Part shown: positions 24,772 to 33,546 of the stretch, piece by piece | Numbering within the stretch: the first letter of the stretch is position 1 | Layout: the number at the start of each line of letters is the position of its first letter | From: Ignavibacteria bacterium | GTDB lineage: Bacteria; Bacteroidota; Ignavibacteria; Tepidaquicellales; Tepidaquicellaceae | Reading direction: 5' to 3' | Length of the DNA stretch: 33,879 nt | NCBI GenBank assembly: GCA_016788375.1 | Contig: JAEUSI010000021.1 | Coordinates: 1-33,879, forward strand | Notes under the pieces: generated by a model | What the model saw: the letters and a program-made list of their open reading frames with translations, nothing else | The model's database searches: none | What the model was told of the DNA's origin: nothing | Program-made: the position numbers and the translations under genes

Positions 24772-26961
24772 ATGAAAATCAAATTAATAATTACTCTGAT
24801 AATTTCCGCAGGACTGATGCTTTTAACAATTGATTCTGTAAAAGGGCAGGGTTTATACAGTATTTCAACTTCTGACGGCATAAATATCATTGCCTGCGGA
24901 GATTCAGGTTATATAAAAATCTCAGCAAATTCAGGAAATGACTGGCACTTAAAAAAAATATCTGCTGACAGATTAAATTCAGTCTGCTCATTTAATACTT
25001 ACTTCTGGACAGCAGGTGAAAGAGGAAATATTTATAAATTAAGCTCAGGAGATTCAGTACTGTACAGTATAAACATAGGATTTAATACTGATATAAATTC
25101 AATTTTCTTTGTAAATGAAAATACCGGATTTATATGCGGAAGCGGTGGAAATGTTTTTAAAACTGTTAACGGCGGATTAAACTGGACATTAATAAACAAC
25201 GGCATCGGAATTATCCGGTTAAACTCTATAATTTTCAAAGACAATAATACAGGATATACAGCCGGAGACAACGGAATGATCTACAAAACAGTTAACGGAG
25301 GAATAAACTGGATACAGGAAAATACAAACACAGAAAGAAATCTGCTGAAGATAAAATATTTCGGAGACAGTTTGATTTGTGCCGGAGAATACGGAACATT
25401 ACTTAAGAAGGGAAGCGGCAACTGGACAAATATTAATACAAGAATAAGCAGTGATATCAGAGGTATATCAGCAGATAATTTTAATACAGTACATATTTGC
25501 GGCGGAAACGGATTTATCAGAAACAACAGGAACGGAAATCCGGATTTTTTAAATTTTGAAGCAAACCCGGTGCTTTCAGAATTAACTGATTTGTGCTATA
25601 TTAATGCAAATACCGGATTCGCAGTTAACTCGAAGAATCAGAATATAATTAAAACCAACAACGGCGGAGAAGTCTGGAATTTTACAAACAATGTAACATT
25701 CAGCTATACATGGGAAAATAAAATTTCAGGACAGGTAAACGGATTCGGCAATACTCTTTGTCCGCATCCTTTCAACAGGAATACATTTTTTGCCGGATTC
25801 ACGGATAAAGTATTTGTAAGCAGAAACAAAGGTGATACGTGGACGGAAGTTTCACATATTTCAATTCCCGGAATTTCAAGAATGAGCGCGTTTTACGTCA
25901 GCTCTGCCGATACTAATGTCTGGCTTGCATGTGTAAATTTATTTGCGGATTGTCCTTTAATCAGAACGACAAATTACGGTGTAAGCTGGAATATAGTTTT
26001 AGACAGTGTTGAAATCGGTGATTATTCTCATCCTCTTGAAATGGATCAGAATATTCCCGGATATTTTTACTTTGCGCCGGTTTCAAACGGATTTTTCAGA
26101 TCGACTGATAACGGAAGTACATTTATAAAAATCTGCAGTTACGGATTTAATAATCCCTGTGATTTAACAGTTCAATACAATAATTCAAACAATATACTTC
26201 TTGCCGATGCATCATATCCGGTGAATGATTCAAGCACAGTTTTCAAATCCACGGATAACGGATTCAGCTGGAATATGAATTACAGAGTAGCGGATAATGA
26301 GATACCTACTGTAGAAAATTCAGTTTTCAATTACAATAAAGCTTTTCTTGCAACATATAAATTTCATATTTCTGATAATTTCGGAGGATCATGGACAAGT
26401 TTACCGTACAATTTCGAATCATTATGGGCTCTGAATGAATGCAAAGAAGATCCGACAAGCATATATACATCCAGGTTTTCGGGAAGAGGATTTCTGTCAA
26501 CAAACGGTGGAAATGATTTTATATGGATTTCAAATCCGTCCGCTTCAATATTTCTGTCGGCTGTATTGTATCCCGAAAGGGATTATCTGATTGCAATGTT
26601 CCATAACGGTCTCTACAAACTGAAATTTTACAATGATGTAAATGTCGGAATTAGCGAAAATAACCTGCAGGCTGAAAAGACTTATTATCTGAATCAGAAT
26701 TTCCCTAATCCGTTTAATCCGAATACAACAATTTCATACAGACTAACGGATTTAAGCTATGTATCTCTAAAAGTTTATGACATACGCGGAAACGAAGCCG
26801 GAACACTTGTGAATGAAATTCAGAAACCGGGAAGATATTCCGTTGATTTTTCCGGAGGAAATCTTGCTACCGGAATATATTTTTACAGAATAATCATTAG
26901 TGCAGGAGATTTTTCAAAAATCAAATATTCTGAAACCAGAAAAATGATTTTATTGAAATAA
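24772..26961 (+). CDS. T9SS-secreted protein with Ycf48/Asp-box-like beta-propeller repeats
   Basis: A 729-residue protein with a signal peptide (about 1-26) and about ten repeats of the form KTVNGGxNW, STDNGxSW or SDNFGGSW, which are Asp-box (BNR)/Ycf48-like turns and point to one or two beta-propellers. The C-terminal 90 residues form a type A T9SS sorting domain: YYLNQNFPNPFNPNT, then VYDIRGNEAGTLVNE and GIYFYRI, ending KMILLK. The protein should be exported by the Sec system, then across the outer membrane by T9SS, and anchored or released at the surface. No catalytic residues of a sialidase are obvious. GTGGGGGTAAATTATC precedes the ATG, with no classical Shine-Dalgarno. Confidence 0.92.
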   Translation: MKIKLIITLIISAGLMLLTIDSVKGQGLYSISTSDGINIIACGDSGYIKISANSGNDWHLKKISADRLNSVCSFNTYFWTAGERGNIYKLSSGDSVLYSINIGFNTDINSIFFVNENTGFICGSGGNVFKTVNGGLNWTLINNGIGIIRLNSIIFKDNNTGYTAGDNGMIYKTVNGGINWIQENTNTERNLLKIKYFGDSLICAGEYGTLLKKGSGNWTNINTRISSDIRGISADNFNTVHICGGNGFIRNNRNGNPDFLNFEANPVLSELTDLCYINANTGFAVNSKNQNIIKTNNGGEVWNFTNNVTFSYTWENKISGQVNGFGNTLCPHPFNRNTFFAGFTDKVFVSRNKGDTWTEVSHISIPGISRMSAFYVSSADTNVWLACVNLFADCPLIRTTNYGVSWNIVLDSVEIGDYSHPLEMDQNIPGYFYFAPVSNGFFRSTDNGSTFIKICSYGFNNPCDLTVQYNNSNNILLADASYPVNDSSTVFKSTDNGFSWNMNYRVADNEIPTVENSVFNYNKAFLATYKFHISDNFGGSWTSLPYNFESLWALNECKEDPTSIYTSRFSGRGFLSTNGGNDFIWISNPSASIFLSAVLYPERDYLIAMFHNGLYKLKFYNDVNVGISENNLQAEKTYYLNQNFPNPFNPNTTISYRLTDLSYVSLKVYDIRGNEAGTLVNEIQKPGRYSVDFSGGNLATGIYFYRIIISAGDFSKIKYSETRKMILLK

Positions 26962-27503
26962 ATTTTATCAAAAATCAGAAATCTGTATAAATATAAAAAA
27001 CGGGAGTTTTCAAATCGGATCAATATCAGTTTATTCCAAAAAGTTTATAGTAATAAATGGTTTTAGGATAAATTTAACGGAAAAAGTTTAAATATTAATC
27101 TGCTTTTGTTCAGATTTTATACAGGAACGGTTAATAATGATTTCGAAAAATTCTTTTATCTTGAAACTAAGCATAAAAATTACGATTTTACATCGGTTTA
27201 AAGAAAAAAATTCTTTTAAATAACCGGCAGAGTAATTAATTTTAACAGAAAGAAAATCACTTTTAAAGTTCAATGCGTCAAAGCTTTCCCAAGCATCAGC
27301 CGCAAAAATACTCTTCTATCAGTTAGTTAGATTCAGTTACTCTAAAAATGTATCTGCATTTTCGAATTATTGCAGAATTGATATTTTATTTTATTCCCTT
27401 TTATTGATTAAATACAGTAATAAAAGAGGAATTGTTTTTTTAATGTAAAACCTAACGTTTTTTAATTTTTCAGAACAAATTACTGTAAGATTACAGAGAA
27501 TTT
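26962..27503. other. 542-bp intergenic region without a supported gene
   Basis: No frame with a credible start, codon pattern or known motif was found; the longest open frame (61 codons, minus strand) is Ile/Phe/Lys-rich and looks random. A weak 8-bp inverted repeat, CTTTTATT (27398-27405) and AATAAAAG (27419-27426), lies before cmk, and a palindrome lies at 27483-27496. Confidence 0.6.
27483..27496. promoter_or_regulatory. CTGTAA-N2-TTACAG inverted repeat before cmk
   Basis: Perfect 6-bp half-sites with a 2-base centre, ending 7 bases before the cmk ATG. The spacing is too tight for a hairpin, so it would be a dimeric regulator site if it functions at all. Confidence 0.3.
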
Positions 27504-28160
27504 ATGGATAAAACAATTGTGGCAATTGACGGACCTTCGGGAACAGGTAAAAGCACAACGGCAAGGATACTTGCGGAAAAACTCGGGTTTTTATATATAG
27601 ACAGCGGCGCGATGTACAGGGCAATCACATTTGAACTGCTGAGGAACAATGTAAAACCAACGGATTTAAAAAAAATTACCGAGATTACTGCTAACGCAAA
27701 TATGACATTTGATGGAGAGGAGTTTATTCTTAACGGAAAGAATATTACGAAGGAAATAAGATCACTTGAAGTGACAAATAAAGTCAGCAGCGTCAGTGCA
27801 ATAAAGGAAATCAGAAAAATACTTGTTGATAAGCAAAGGGCATTTGCAGCGGACAGCAGCGTGATAATGGACGGAAGGGATATCGGAACCGTAGTATTTC
27901 CGAATGCAAATTTCAAATTCTTCCTTGTCTGTGATCTTAAAACAAGAGCTCAGAGAAGGCGTCAGGATTTCATTGATCACGGGCTTAAAATCCCGGTAGA
28001 GAAAATCATGGAAGAACTGAATAAAAGGGATAAAATCGATTCGTCAAGAAAGGAAAGCCCTTTGAAAAAAGCAAAAGATGCGATTGAAGTTAATACGACA
28101 AATATGATTATTGAAGAGCAGGTGAATTTTTTATACAGAAAGATAAAAGGTCTGGATTAA
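27504..28160 (+). CDS. cmk: cytidylate kinase
   Basis: A 218-residue nucleotide kinase. The P-loop GPSGTGKS is at residues 10-17, followed by IDSGAMYRA (CMP binding), DGRDIGTVVFPNA, and RxQRR in the lid region. It phosphorylates CMP and dCMP with ATP. Length and motif order are typical of bacterial Cmk. The next gene is rpsA, a pairing seen widely in bacteria. The stop codon sits inside a 10-bp hairpin (28152-28174). Confidence 0.95.
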   Translation: MDKTIVAIDGPSGTGKSTTARILAEKLGFLYIDSGAMYRAITFELLRNNVKPTDLKKITEITANANMTFDGEEFILNGKNITKEIRSLEVTNKVSSVSAIKEIRKILVDKQRAFAADSSVIMDGRDIGTVVFPNANFKFFLVCDLKTRAQRRRQDFIDHGLKIPVEKIMEELNKRDKIDSSRKESPLKKAKDAIEVNTTNMIIEEQVNFLYRKIKGLD

Positions 28161-28312
28161 AAAATTTAATCCGGAAATTAATATAAAGATATTTTTTAAA
28201 TAAAGCCCGAAAGGGAATTTATAAACTAAACACTTCCGGAATAAAATATTCAGAACGGAAGTTAAAAAAGGAAATCCCTGAAACATCAGGGATGCGGAGG
28301 AAATAATCACAA
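28152..28312 (+). promoter_or_regulatory. hairpin-rich leader of rpsA
   Basis: Four local hairpins precede rpsA. (a) 28152-28161 with 28165-28174, ten pairs including a G-U, over the cmk stop codon. (b) CCC-GAAA-GGG at 28206-28215. (c) ACTTCCG (28232-28238) with CGGAAGT (28256-28262), extended inward by GAATA/TATTC (28239-28243, 28247-28251), leaving a one-sided AGAA bulge at 28252-28255. (d) 28274-28281 with 28286-28293, eight perfect pairs and loop AACA, ending two bases before the Shine-Dalgarno GGAGG (28296-28300). Structures this close to the ribosome site suggest control of rpsA translation, possibly by S1 itself as in other bacteria. This is inference. Confidence 0.6.
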
Positions 28313-30256
28313 ATGACAGAATCAGAAACAGCAGATTTAGTGACAGAAGAGAAAAATAAGACAGAGAAAAAAGAACAGGAAATCACTGCGAAGGAAGAGA
28401 AAGACAAGATTAAAATTCTCGTAAGCGATTACGAAGAGGATGAATATAAGAAAATGCTTGACCTGTACGAGAAGACATTTAATGTTATAAAGGAAAATGA
28501 ACTTGTAAAAGGGAGGATTGTAGCGATAAACGGGGAAGATGTACTCATTGACATCGGCTCAAAATCCGACGGAAGGGTTTCCGTAAATGAATTTAATGAC
28601 GTATCGGAAATTAAAGTCGGAAATGAAATAGAAGTTTTCCTGGAGAAAATCGAAGACAGGGAAGGTCAGCTTGTGCTTTCAAAGAAGAAAGCTGATTCAA
28701 TGAAGATGTGGGACAGAATTGTGGATGCGCAGAAGGACGGAACTATAGTTAAAGGTAAATGTATCAGAAGAATCAAGGGAGGATTTGTTGTTGACCTGAG
28801 CGGATTATCGGCGTTTTTACCGGGTTCGCAGATTGATACAAAACCGATCAGGGATTATGATGAGTATGTTGGAAAAGTAATGGATTTCAAGGTTTTAAAG
28901 GTTAACAATCAGAATGAAAATATAATCATTTCGCACAAAGTTCTTATCGAAGAATCAATGGCAGGTCAGAGAGATGATCTTCTTAAGACAATTCAGAAAG
29001 GAATGACTCTTAAAGCCGTTGTAAAAGCGATAACGGATTTCGGAGTATTCGTGGATCTTGGCGGACTCGACGGGCTTGTTCACATAACCGATCTTTCATG
29101 GGGAAGAATAAATCATCCGAGTGACGTAGTAAAACTTGATCAGGAAATTGAAGTTTATGTGCTGGAATTTGATCCGGAGAAGCAGAGAGTTTATCTCGGG
29201 CTGAAACAGCTGCAGAAACATCCGTGGGATGACGTGCAGAATAAATATAAAATCGGTGATAAAGTTTCAGGAAAAGTTGTATCATTAACGGAATACGGAG
29301 CATTCATTGAAATTGAAAAAGGAATCGAAGGTCTTATTCACATCAGCGAAATGTCATGGACACAGCACATAACGAATCCTACACAGATGGTTTCAATGGG
29401 ACAGGTGGTCGAAGCGCAGATTCTTACAATTGATTCCGATAACAAAAAACTTTCTCTCGGAATGAAACAGCTGACTCCGAATCCGTGGCAGAGTCTGCTT
29501 GATAAATTTCCGGTCGGAACCAAGCATAAGGGAAAAGTCTGCAATACAACGAATTTCGGAATATTTGTCGAGCTAGAAGAAGGAGTTGACGGACTTGTTC
29601 ATATATCCGACCTTTCCTGGACAAAGAAAATTCTTGACGTTACTGAATTTGTAAAGATAGGCGACGAATTTGAAGTTGTGATACTGGGTGTTGATGTAGC
29701 AAATCAGAGAATCTCACTCGGCAGAAAGCAGCTTCTCAGTAATCCCTGGGATAATCTCGAAGAAAAATACAAAGTCGGAACAGAAGCAGAATGCAGAATT
29801 ATTAAACCGATTGAAAAAGGAATCATTGTCGAGCTTCCCGATCAGGTGGATTCGTTTATTCCTGCGTCGCAGCTTTCAACCGTTCCGATGAAGAATTTCG
29901 GTGATTTGTTCAAAGTCGGCGATAAGCTTAAGGCAAAGGTAATCGAATTCGACAAGAATAATAAAAAAGTCGTTTTATCAGTAATTGAATACCTGAAAGA
30001 TAAAGGCGACAAGGAAATTGAAGAATACATTAACAGATTCAAGCTTCCGAAGAAATTCACTTCCAAGGATATACAGGAAAAAACCAGAAGCTTTGAGTCC
30101 GAACAGATAGATTTCAAGATTGAAGATATAATCGGAGAAGATGTGCCGGAAATTAATCACCCGCCGGCAGTAGTTACAGCGCCGGAAACTGTTTCATCCG
30201 GTAAACCAGCTGAAGCACCGAAACCGGAATCATCAGCTGATGAGAAAAAAGATTAA
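28313..30256 (+). CDS. rpsA: 30S ribosomal protein S1
   Basis: A 647-residue protein with six S1 (OB-fold) RNA-binding domains at about 61-127, 142-212, 229-298, 316-385, 402-471 and 489-557. Domains 3-5 carry the conserved FVDLGGLDGLVHITDLSW-like pattern; domains 1, 2 and 6 are more divergent. An acidic/Lys-rich N-terminal extension of about 60 residues and a Pro/Glu/Ala tail flank them. S1 recruits mRNAs to the ribosome, which matters in a genome where most genes have no Shine-Dalgarno. Its own start has GGAGG 12 bases upstream and a structured leader. A strong terminator follows. Confidence 0.96.
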   Translation: MTESETADLVTEEKNKTEKKEQEITAKEEKDKIKILVSDYEEDEYKKMLDLYEKTFNVIKENELVKGRIVAINGEDVLIDIGSKSDGRVSVNEFNDVSEIKVGNEIEVFLEKIEDREGQLVLSKKKADSMKMWDRIVDAQKDGTIVKGKCIRRIKGGFVVDLSGLSAFLPGSQIDTKPIRDYDEYVGKVMDFKVLKVNNQNENIIISHKVLIEESMAGQRDDLLKTIQKGMTLKAVVKAITDFGVFVDLGGLDGLVHITDLSWGRINHPSDVVKLDQEIEVYVLEFDPEKQRVYLGLKQLQKHPWDDVQNKYKIGDKVSGKVVSLTEYGAFIEIEKGIEGLIHISEMSWTQHITNPTQMVSMGQVVEAQILTIDSDNKKLSLGMKQLTPNPWQSLLDKFPVGTKHKGKVCNTTNFGIFVELEEGVDGLVHISDLSWTKKILDVTEFVKIGDEFEVVILGVDVANQRISLGRKQLLSNPWDNLEEKYKVGTEAECRIIKPIEKGIIVELPDQVDSFIPASQLSTVPMKNFGDLFKVGDKLKAKVIEFDKNNKKVVLSVIEYLKDKGDKEIEEYINRFKLPKKFTSKDIQEKTRSFESEQIDFKIEDIIGEDVPEINHPPAVVTAPETVSSGKPAEAPKPESSADEKKD

Positions 30257-30290
30257 GCAGCTGAATTAAGTACTATAACTTATTTTACAT

Positions 30291-30322
30291 AAAGCCCTGA
30301 AAAAAATTTTCAGGGCTTTTTC
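30291..30322 (+). terminator. intrinsic terminator after rpsA
   Basis: AAAGCCCTGAAAA (30291-30303) pairs perfectly with TTTTCAGGGCTTT (30307-30319), followed by T-rich TTTTCT. The A-rich left side would also give a T-run on the minus strand. Confidence 0.93.
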
Positions 30323-30729
30323 TATTTTAATCCTGATATACACAACCGGAATGGAAAAGTTAAATTGATTCTTAGATTGCGAACTAAATATGCAGTTTAT
30401 GAATCAAATTTCAGAATTTGAACAATTTCTGAATGTGAACCTGCAAAAAATATTCTTTCCAAAAGTCTGTTATTATTAAAACTTTGACTCTTCCGGATAT
30501 TTTTCTGAAATCTAAACCGGTCTGTAATTCTCAAACCACATTTAAAAACTGAATTTACACATGATTAAGATAAGAAATTACTGCATCAAAAAGCCTCAAT
30601 TCTGTTAAAAATTTACACAATTCATAAAATTTTTCCTATATAGTGGGGGATCATTTAAAAATAAATTTTAAATAAACTAAAACAGCTTCTGTTACAAAAC
30701 TTAAGCAAAAAGAAAGGAGAGTAATTTTA
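30323..30729. other. 407-bp intergenic region before the unknown gene pair
   Basis: No gene is supported here. It contains an inverted repeat TTCAGAA (30410-30416) / TTCTGAA (30427-30433), a promoter-like TTTACA...TATATA (30612-30642), a GTGGGGG stretch just after it, and a Shine-Dalgarno AAAGGAG at 30713-30719. Confidence 0.5.
30612..30642 (+). promoter_or_regulatory. putative promoter of the 30730-31371 gene pair
   Basis: TTTACA (30612-30617) and TATATA (30637-30642) are 19 bases apart, longer than ideal. A start near 30649 gives a leader of about 80 bases. Low certainty. Confidence 0.3.
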
Positions 30730-31041
30730 ATGGGAAAAGATAAAAAAATCATCAAAGGAGAATTAGATAACATTGATTTACTTTTTGCATACATTCACGA
30801 AAATTTCTGTATGCTGCTTAATAAACTGACGGAAGTGCTCACAATGAAAGCCGAATTAAATAATCTTATTAATACATCCGGCAGGGAAGAAATAGTCAGA
30901 AAGTATGAAGATTTCATAGAACTTGTAAAAGCAACCAATAAAGGTGAACTGCCGGAAGAATTATCGGATTCACAGAATATGTCAGATGAATTGTCGGATT
31001 TTTTTGAAACAAAAATTTTAAAAAATAAAACAATTAATTAA
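30730..31041 (+). CDS. unknown small helical protein
   Basis: A 103-residue protein with no signal peptide or membrane segment. The N-terminus is basic (MGKDKKIIKG); the middle (about 18-70) is strongly helical, with heptad-like leucines (LLFAYIHENF, LLNKLTEVL), and the C-terminal third is acidic and Ser/Asp-rich. I do not recognise the family. A clear AAAGGAG lies ten bases before the ATG, one of the few in this window. Its TAA is directly followed by the ATG of the next gene, so both are almost certainly made from one message. It could be a small regulator or adaptor; no evidence favours a specific role. Confidence 0.7.
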   Translation: MGKDKKIIKGELDNIDLLFAYIHENFCMLLNKLTEVLTMKAELNNLINTSGREEIVRKYEDFIELVKATNKGELPEELSDSQNMSDELSDFFETKILKNKTIN

Positions 31042-31371
31042 ATGAACATTGAAGAATACATGCCTGAAGATTTAAAAGATCCTGTTCATAAAGCCGGGGA
31101 CAAAGTAATATACTGTCCGGATGAATGTATCTTCAGATTTATTCAGGGGACTGTTGCAGAAGTAAGAAAACTGTCTGAATACGAATTTGAATATACAGTT
31201 ATCTGCGAAGACGGAAGAGAATTCAGAACGGACAACAAATATATTATTTTTAAATCAGCATTTGATCATTTATCAGATTTAATGTGGAAATTTTTACTCC
31301 ATTTGGATATCAAAGCCTGGGAAAGAAAACAGAAAGACAGATCAGATGCAAGCTCAAACCGGCATGAATAA
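31042..31371 (+). CDS. unknown small protein with an SH3-like beta-barrel segment
   Basis: A 109-residue protein, no signal peptide. Residues about 16-70 show alternating strands (AGDKVIYCPD, FIQGTVAEVRKL, YEFEYTVICEDGREF) in the pattern of small SH3/Tudor/KOW-like barrels: a GDxVxY start, a GxVxEV turn and a DGxxF strand. The C-terminus is helical, with Trp residues, and ends in a charged tail. This fold guess is from pattern only. It starts on the base after the stop of the 103-residue gene and is convergent with the M1 peptidase gene. No terminator is seen in the 194 bases after it. Confidence 0.7.
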   Translation: MNIEEYMPEDLKDPVHKAGDKVIYCPDECIFRFIQGTVAEVRKLSEYEFEYTVICEDGREFRTDNKYIIFKSAFDHLSDLMWKFLLHLDIKAWERKQKDRSDASSNRHE

Positions 31372-31565
31372 ATCAACTCATTCTTTTAATTCTATTAATA
31401 AATATTTTATCTAAGGTATTCAGAAAATTTATTCCATGCAAAGTCCGTTTTTTGCAAAATTATCAATTGTAAAATCAGTCTGAAAATTCAGAAATCCGGT
31501 ACGGAAAAAATGCTGTCTGCGGTTAAACATTACAATAATAAAAGTTTGGTTTTACAAATCAATTT

Positions 31566-33542
31566 TCATTTAAGATAAATCATTTTCTTTGCTTCAAAGA
31601 AAACAACTTCCTGATTTTCAGTATCGCTTGCAGTGACTGAATAAAAATAAGCACCAGCAGCATATTCACTCATATTAATTTTTATGCTGTAACTTCCTTC
31701 GCGGAGATTGTTTTCCGTGAATGAAATTAAAGTTCTCCCGAGAAGATCATAAACATTAATCACTACATCCGAAGGTCTTCCGAGCTGATAATTGACTGTT
31801 GTCAGAGGATTGAACGGATTCGGAAAATTCTGACCGAGTTCGTAAGCAACGGGTATGATCCCTTCCCCGTAAACAGTTTTAAGTATTTTATTTTCCGGAT
31901 CAATTTTGTAATTAACAGGTTTGCTGTTTACAATAAATTCAAATGTCTGAGTCTGCTCATTGTTGAACACAGTGAACAGCGTATCACCGCTCTGCAATGA
32001 AATCTTTATGTCAAGAGGCATTGTGAAAAAAAGTGGAAATGTATTTACATTCTGATTAATATTTACGGAAACTTTATAGAGATTCAAACTTACATTTTCC
32101 GTTGACCAGCTTACATTGTAAACCGGATAATTTTCTCCATAAATCCATTCATCAAAGAAATAATCAAGGTCCGTTCCGGAAGTCTTTTCGCAGATATATT
32201 TGAAATCTTCAGTGACAGTATTTCTGTATTCAAAAGCTTTGTCTGTAGAATAGTTATTCAAAATTCTGAAAAAGAGCGAATCTCCCGTGACACCTCTCAG
32301 CATATGAAGAACTATACAACCTTTTGCATAGCTTCTGTTTCCGCTGAATATCTGATAAATATCGTTTACATCCTGGACATAAATTGTTCCGGCAGCGGTT
32401 TTGGAAATACTCATTCTTGATTTAATAAAATCATTATATGCATTAATACCGAATGCCGATTCATTGTATATAGCTTCGCAGTAAGTTGCAAATCCTTCGT
32501 TGAGCCAGATATTCTGCCAGTCATAGCAGGTTATTTTATCGCCGAACCACTGATGACCGAGTTCGTGAGCGATAATATCGTCACCGAAAGCTCCCATTGA
32601 CGAAATAGTCTGATTTTCTATTCCGGCAATCCTGCCCATCTGCGCATGACCGTATTTTTCATTTATAAAAGGATACAATCCGAACTTCTGTGAAAACAGT
32701 TCAAGCATATAATCTGTCTTTTCAAGCTGAGGCTTTAACTCCTCAAGATCTTCAGGATAAATGTAATTTACAACCGGCATTGAATCGGCCCCGGAATATC
32801 TGAAATAAGTGGTGTAAATTTCATAATCCGAGACTGCAATTGAAATCACATAATTGACTATCGGATAAGTGTTGTGCCAATTGAATGTATGAGTGCCGTC
32901 TCCGTTGATTTCAATCCCGGTAAGAGTTCCGTTTGAAGCAGCTTGCATATTTACAGGACAACGGATCAGCACATCGGAAGAATCGGCTTTATCGTTTGGT
33001 ACGTTTTTGCAGGGAAACCAGTCTATAGCTCCGTAAGGCTCGCTGATTGTCCAGATAACCGGCTGATTGTTATTATGTGAACCGAACACAAAGCTTCCGA
33101 ATCCTGTCGGTACGGGAATACCCCGGTAAAATATTTCGAGAGAAATATCCTGACCGGAATTAACAGTATCCTTTAAAGTAATATATATCTTATTCTGAAA
33201 GTGAAGAAATGAAAGCTGCATGTTATTACCTGTAACCGAATCCACCTGCATATTATCGCTGAAGTCGTAAAAAATCTGTGCGAGATTATTTTTGAGACTT
33301 CTGCTTGTGATGAAAGTTTTTCCCGTAAGATAATCCGGACTGATGGAAACATTCAGTGAAAGTCTGTAAAAAGTTACGTCAATATTCGTATCGCTTTTAT
33401 AGTTACTTTCTGCAGAACGGAAATAAGCCGCATTTGCTTCACGTTCTATTTCATAAACAGGTTTGTCCGGATAAATCTGAGATATTGCAGAATATTGCAC
33501 AGTCAGAAGAGAGCTCAGAATTATTAATAATTTGAAAAGCAT
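31566..33542 (-). CDS. T9SS-secreted M1 family metallopeptidase (aminopeptidase-like)
   Basis: A 658-residue protein. A signal peptide (about 1-22) is followed by the M1 N-terminal beta domain, then AGIENQT (about 306-312, the GxMEN exopeptidase loop with Glu309), the zinc site HELGH (326-330) and Glu349 in NEGFATY as third ligand. The catalytic domain ends near 480. The C-terminal 85 residues are a type A T9SS sorting domain with YELGQNFPNPFNP and a final KKMIYLK. It should cleave N-terminal residues from peptides outside the cell or at its surface. There is no long C-terminal helical domain as in PepN, so it resembles the shorter M1 members. It lies four bases after another T9SS cargo gene on the same strand. 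Confidence 0.93.
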   Translation of the reverse strand: MLFKLLIILSSLLTVQYSAISQIYPDKPVYEIEREANAAYFRSAESNYKSDTNIDVTFYRLSLNVSISPDYLTGKTFITSRSLKNNLAQIFYDFSDNMQVDSVTGNNMQLSFLHFQNKIYITLKDTVNSGQDISLEIFYRGIPVPTGFGSFVFGSHNNNQPVIWTISEPYGAIDWFPCKNVPNDKADSSDVLIRCPVNMQAASNGTLTGIEINGDGTHTFNWHNTYPIVNYVISIAVSDYEIYTTYFRYSGADSMPVVNYIYPEDLEELKPQLEKTDYMLELFSQKFGLYPFINEKYGHAQMGRIAGIENQTISSMGAFGDDIIAHELGHQWFGDKITCYDWQNIWLNEGFATYCEAIYNESAFGINAYNDFIKSRMSISKTAAGTIYVQDVNDIYQIFSGNRSYAKGCIVLHMLRGVTGDSLFFRILNNYSTDKAFEYRNTVTEDFKYICEKTSGTDLDYFFDEWIYGENYPVYNVSWSTENVSLNLYKVSVNINQNVNTFPLFFTMPLDIKISLQSGDTLFTVFNNEQTQTFEFIVNSKPVNYKIDPENKILKTVYGEGIIPVAYELGQNFPNPFNPLTTVNYQLGRPSDVVINVYDLLGRTLISFTENNLREGSYSIKINMSEYAAGAYFYSVTASDTENQEVVFFEAKKMIYLK

Positions 33543-33546
33543 AAAA

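Noticed and set aside
24861-26520. DNA repeats in the T9SS cargo gene
   Set aside because: The repeats are protein-level Asp-box turns with diverged DNA; they are not a tandem DNA repeat or CRISPR-like array.
27088-27273. 61-codon minus-strand open frame in the intergenic gap before cmk
   Set aside because: AT-rich random-looking composition and no ribosome site; the only frame in the gap but not convincing.
28206-28215. CCC-GAAA-GGG as a terminator of cmk
   Set aside because: Only three base pairs and no T-run follows; it is better seen as part of the rpsA leader.
29010-29303. 97-codon minus-strand open frame within rpsA
   Set aside because: It lies wholly antisense to conserved S1 domains and its translation follows the reverse of their codons; no start context or family resemblance.
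30410-30433. TTCAGAA/TTCTGAA inverted repeat as an operator
   Set aside because: It lies about 200 bases before the putative promoter, is AT-rich and has no second copy, so chance is likely.
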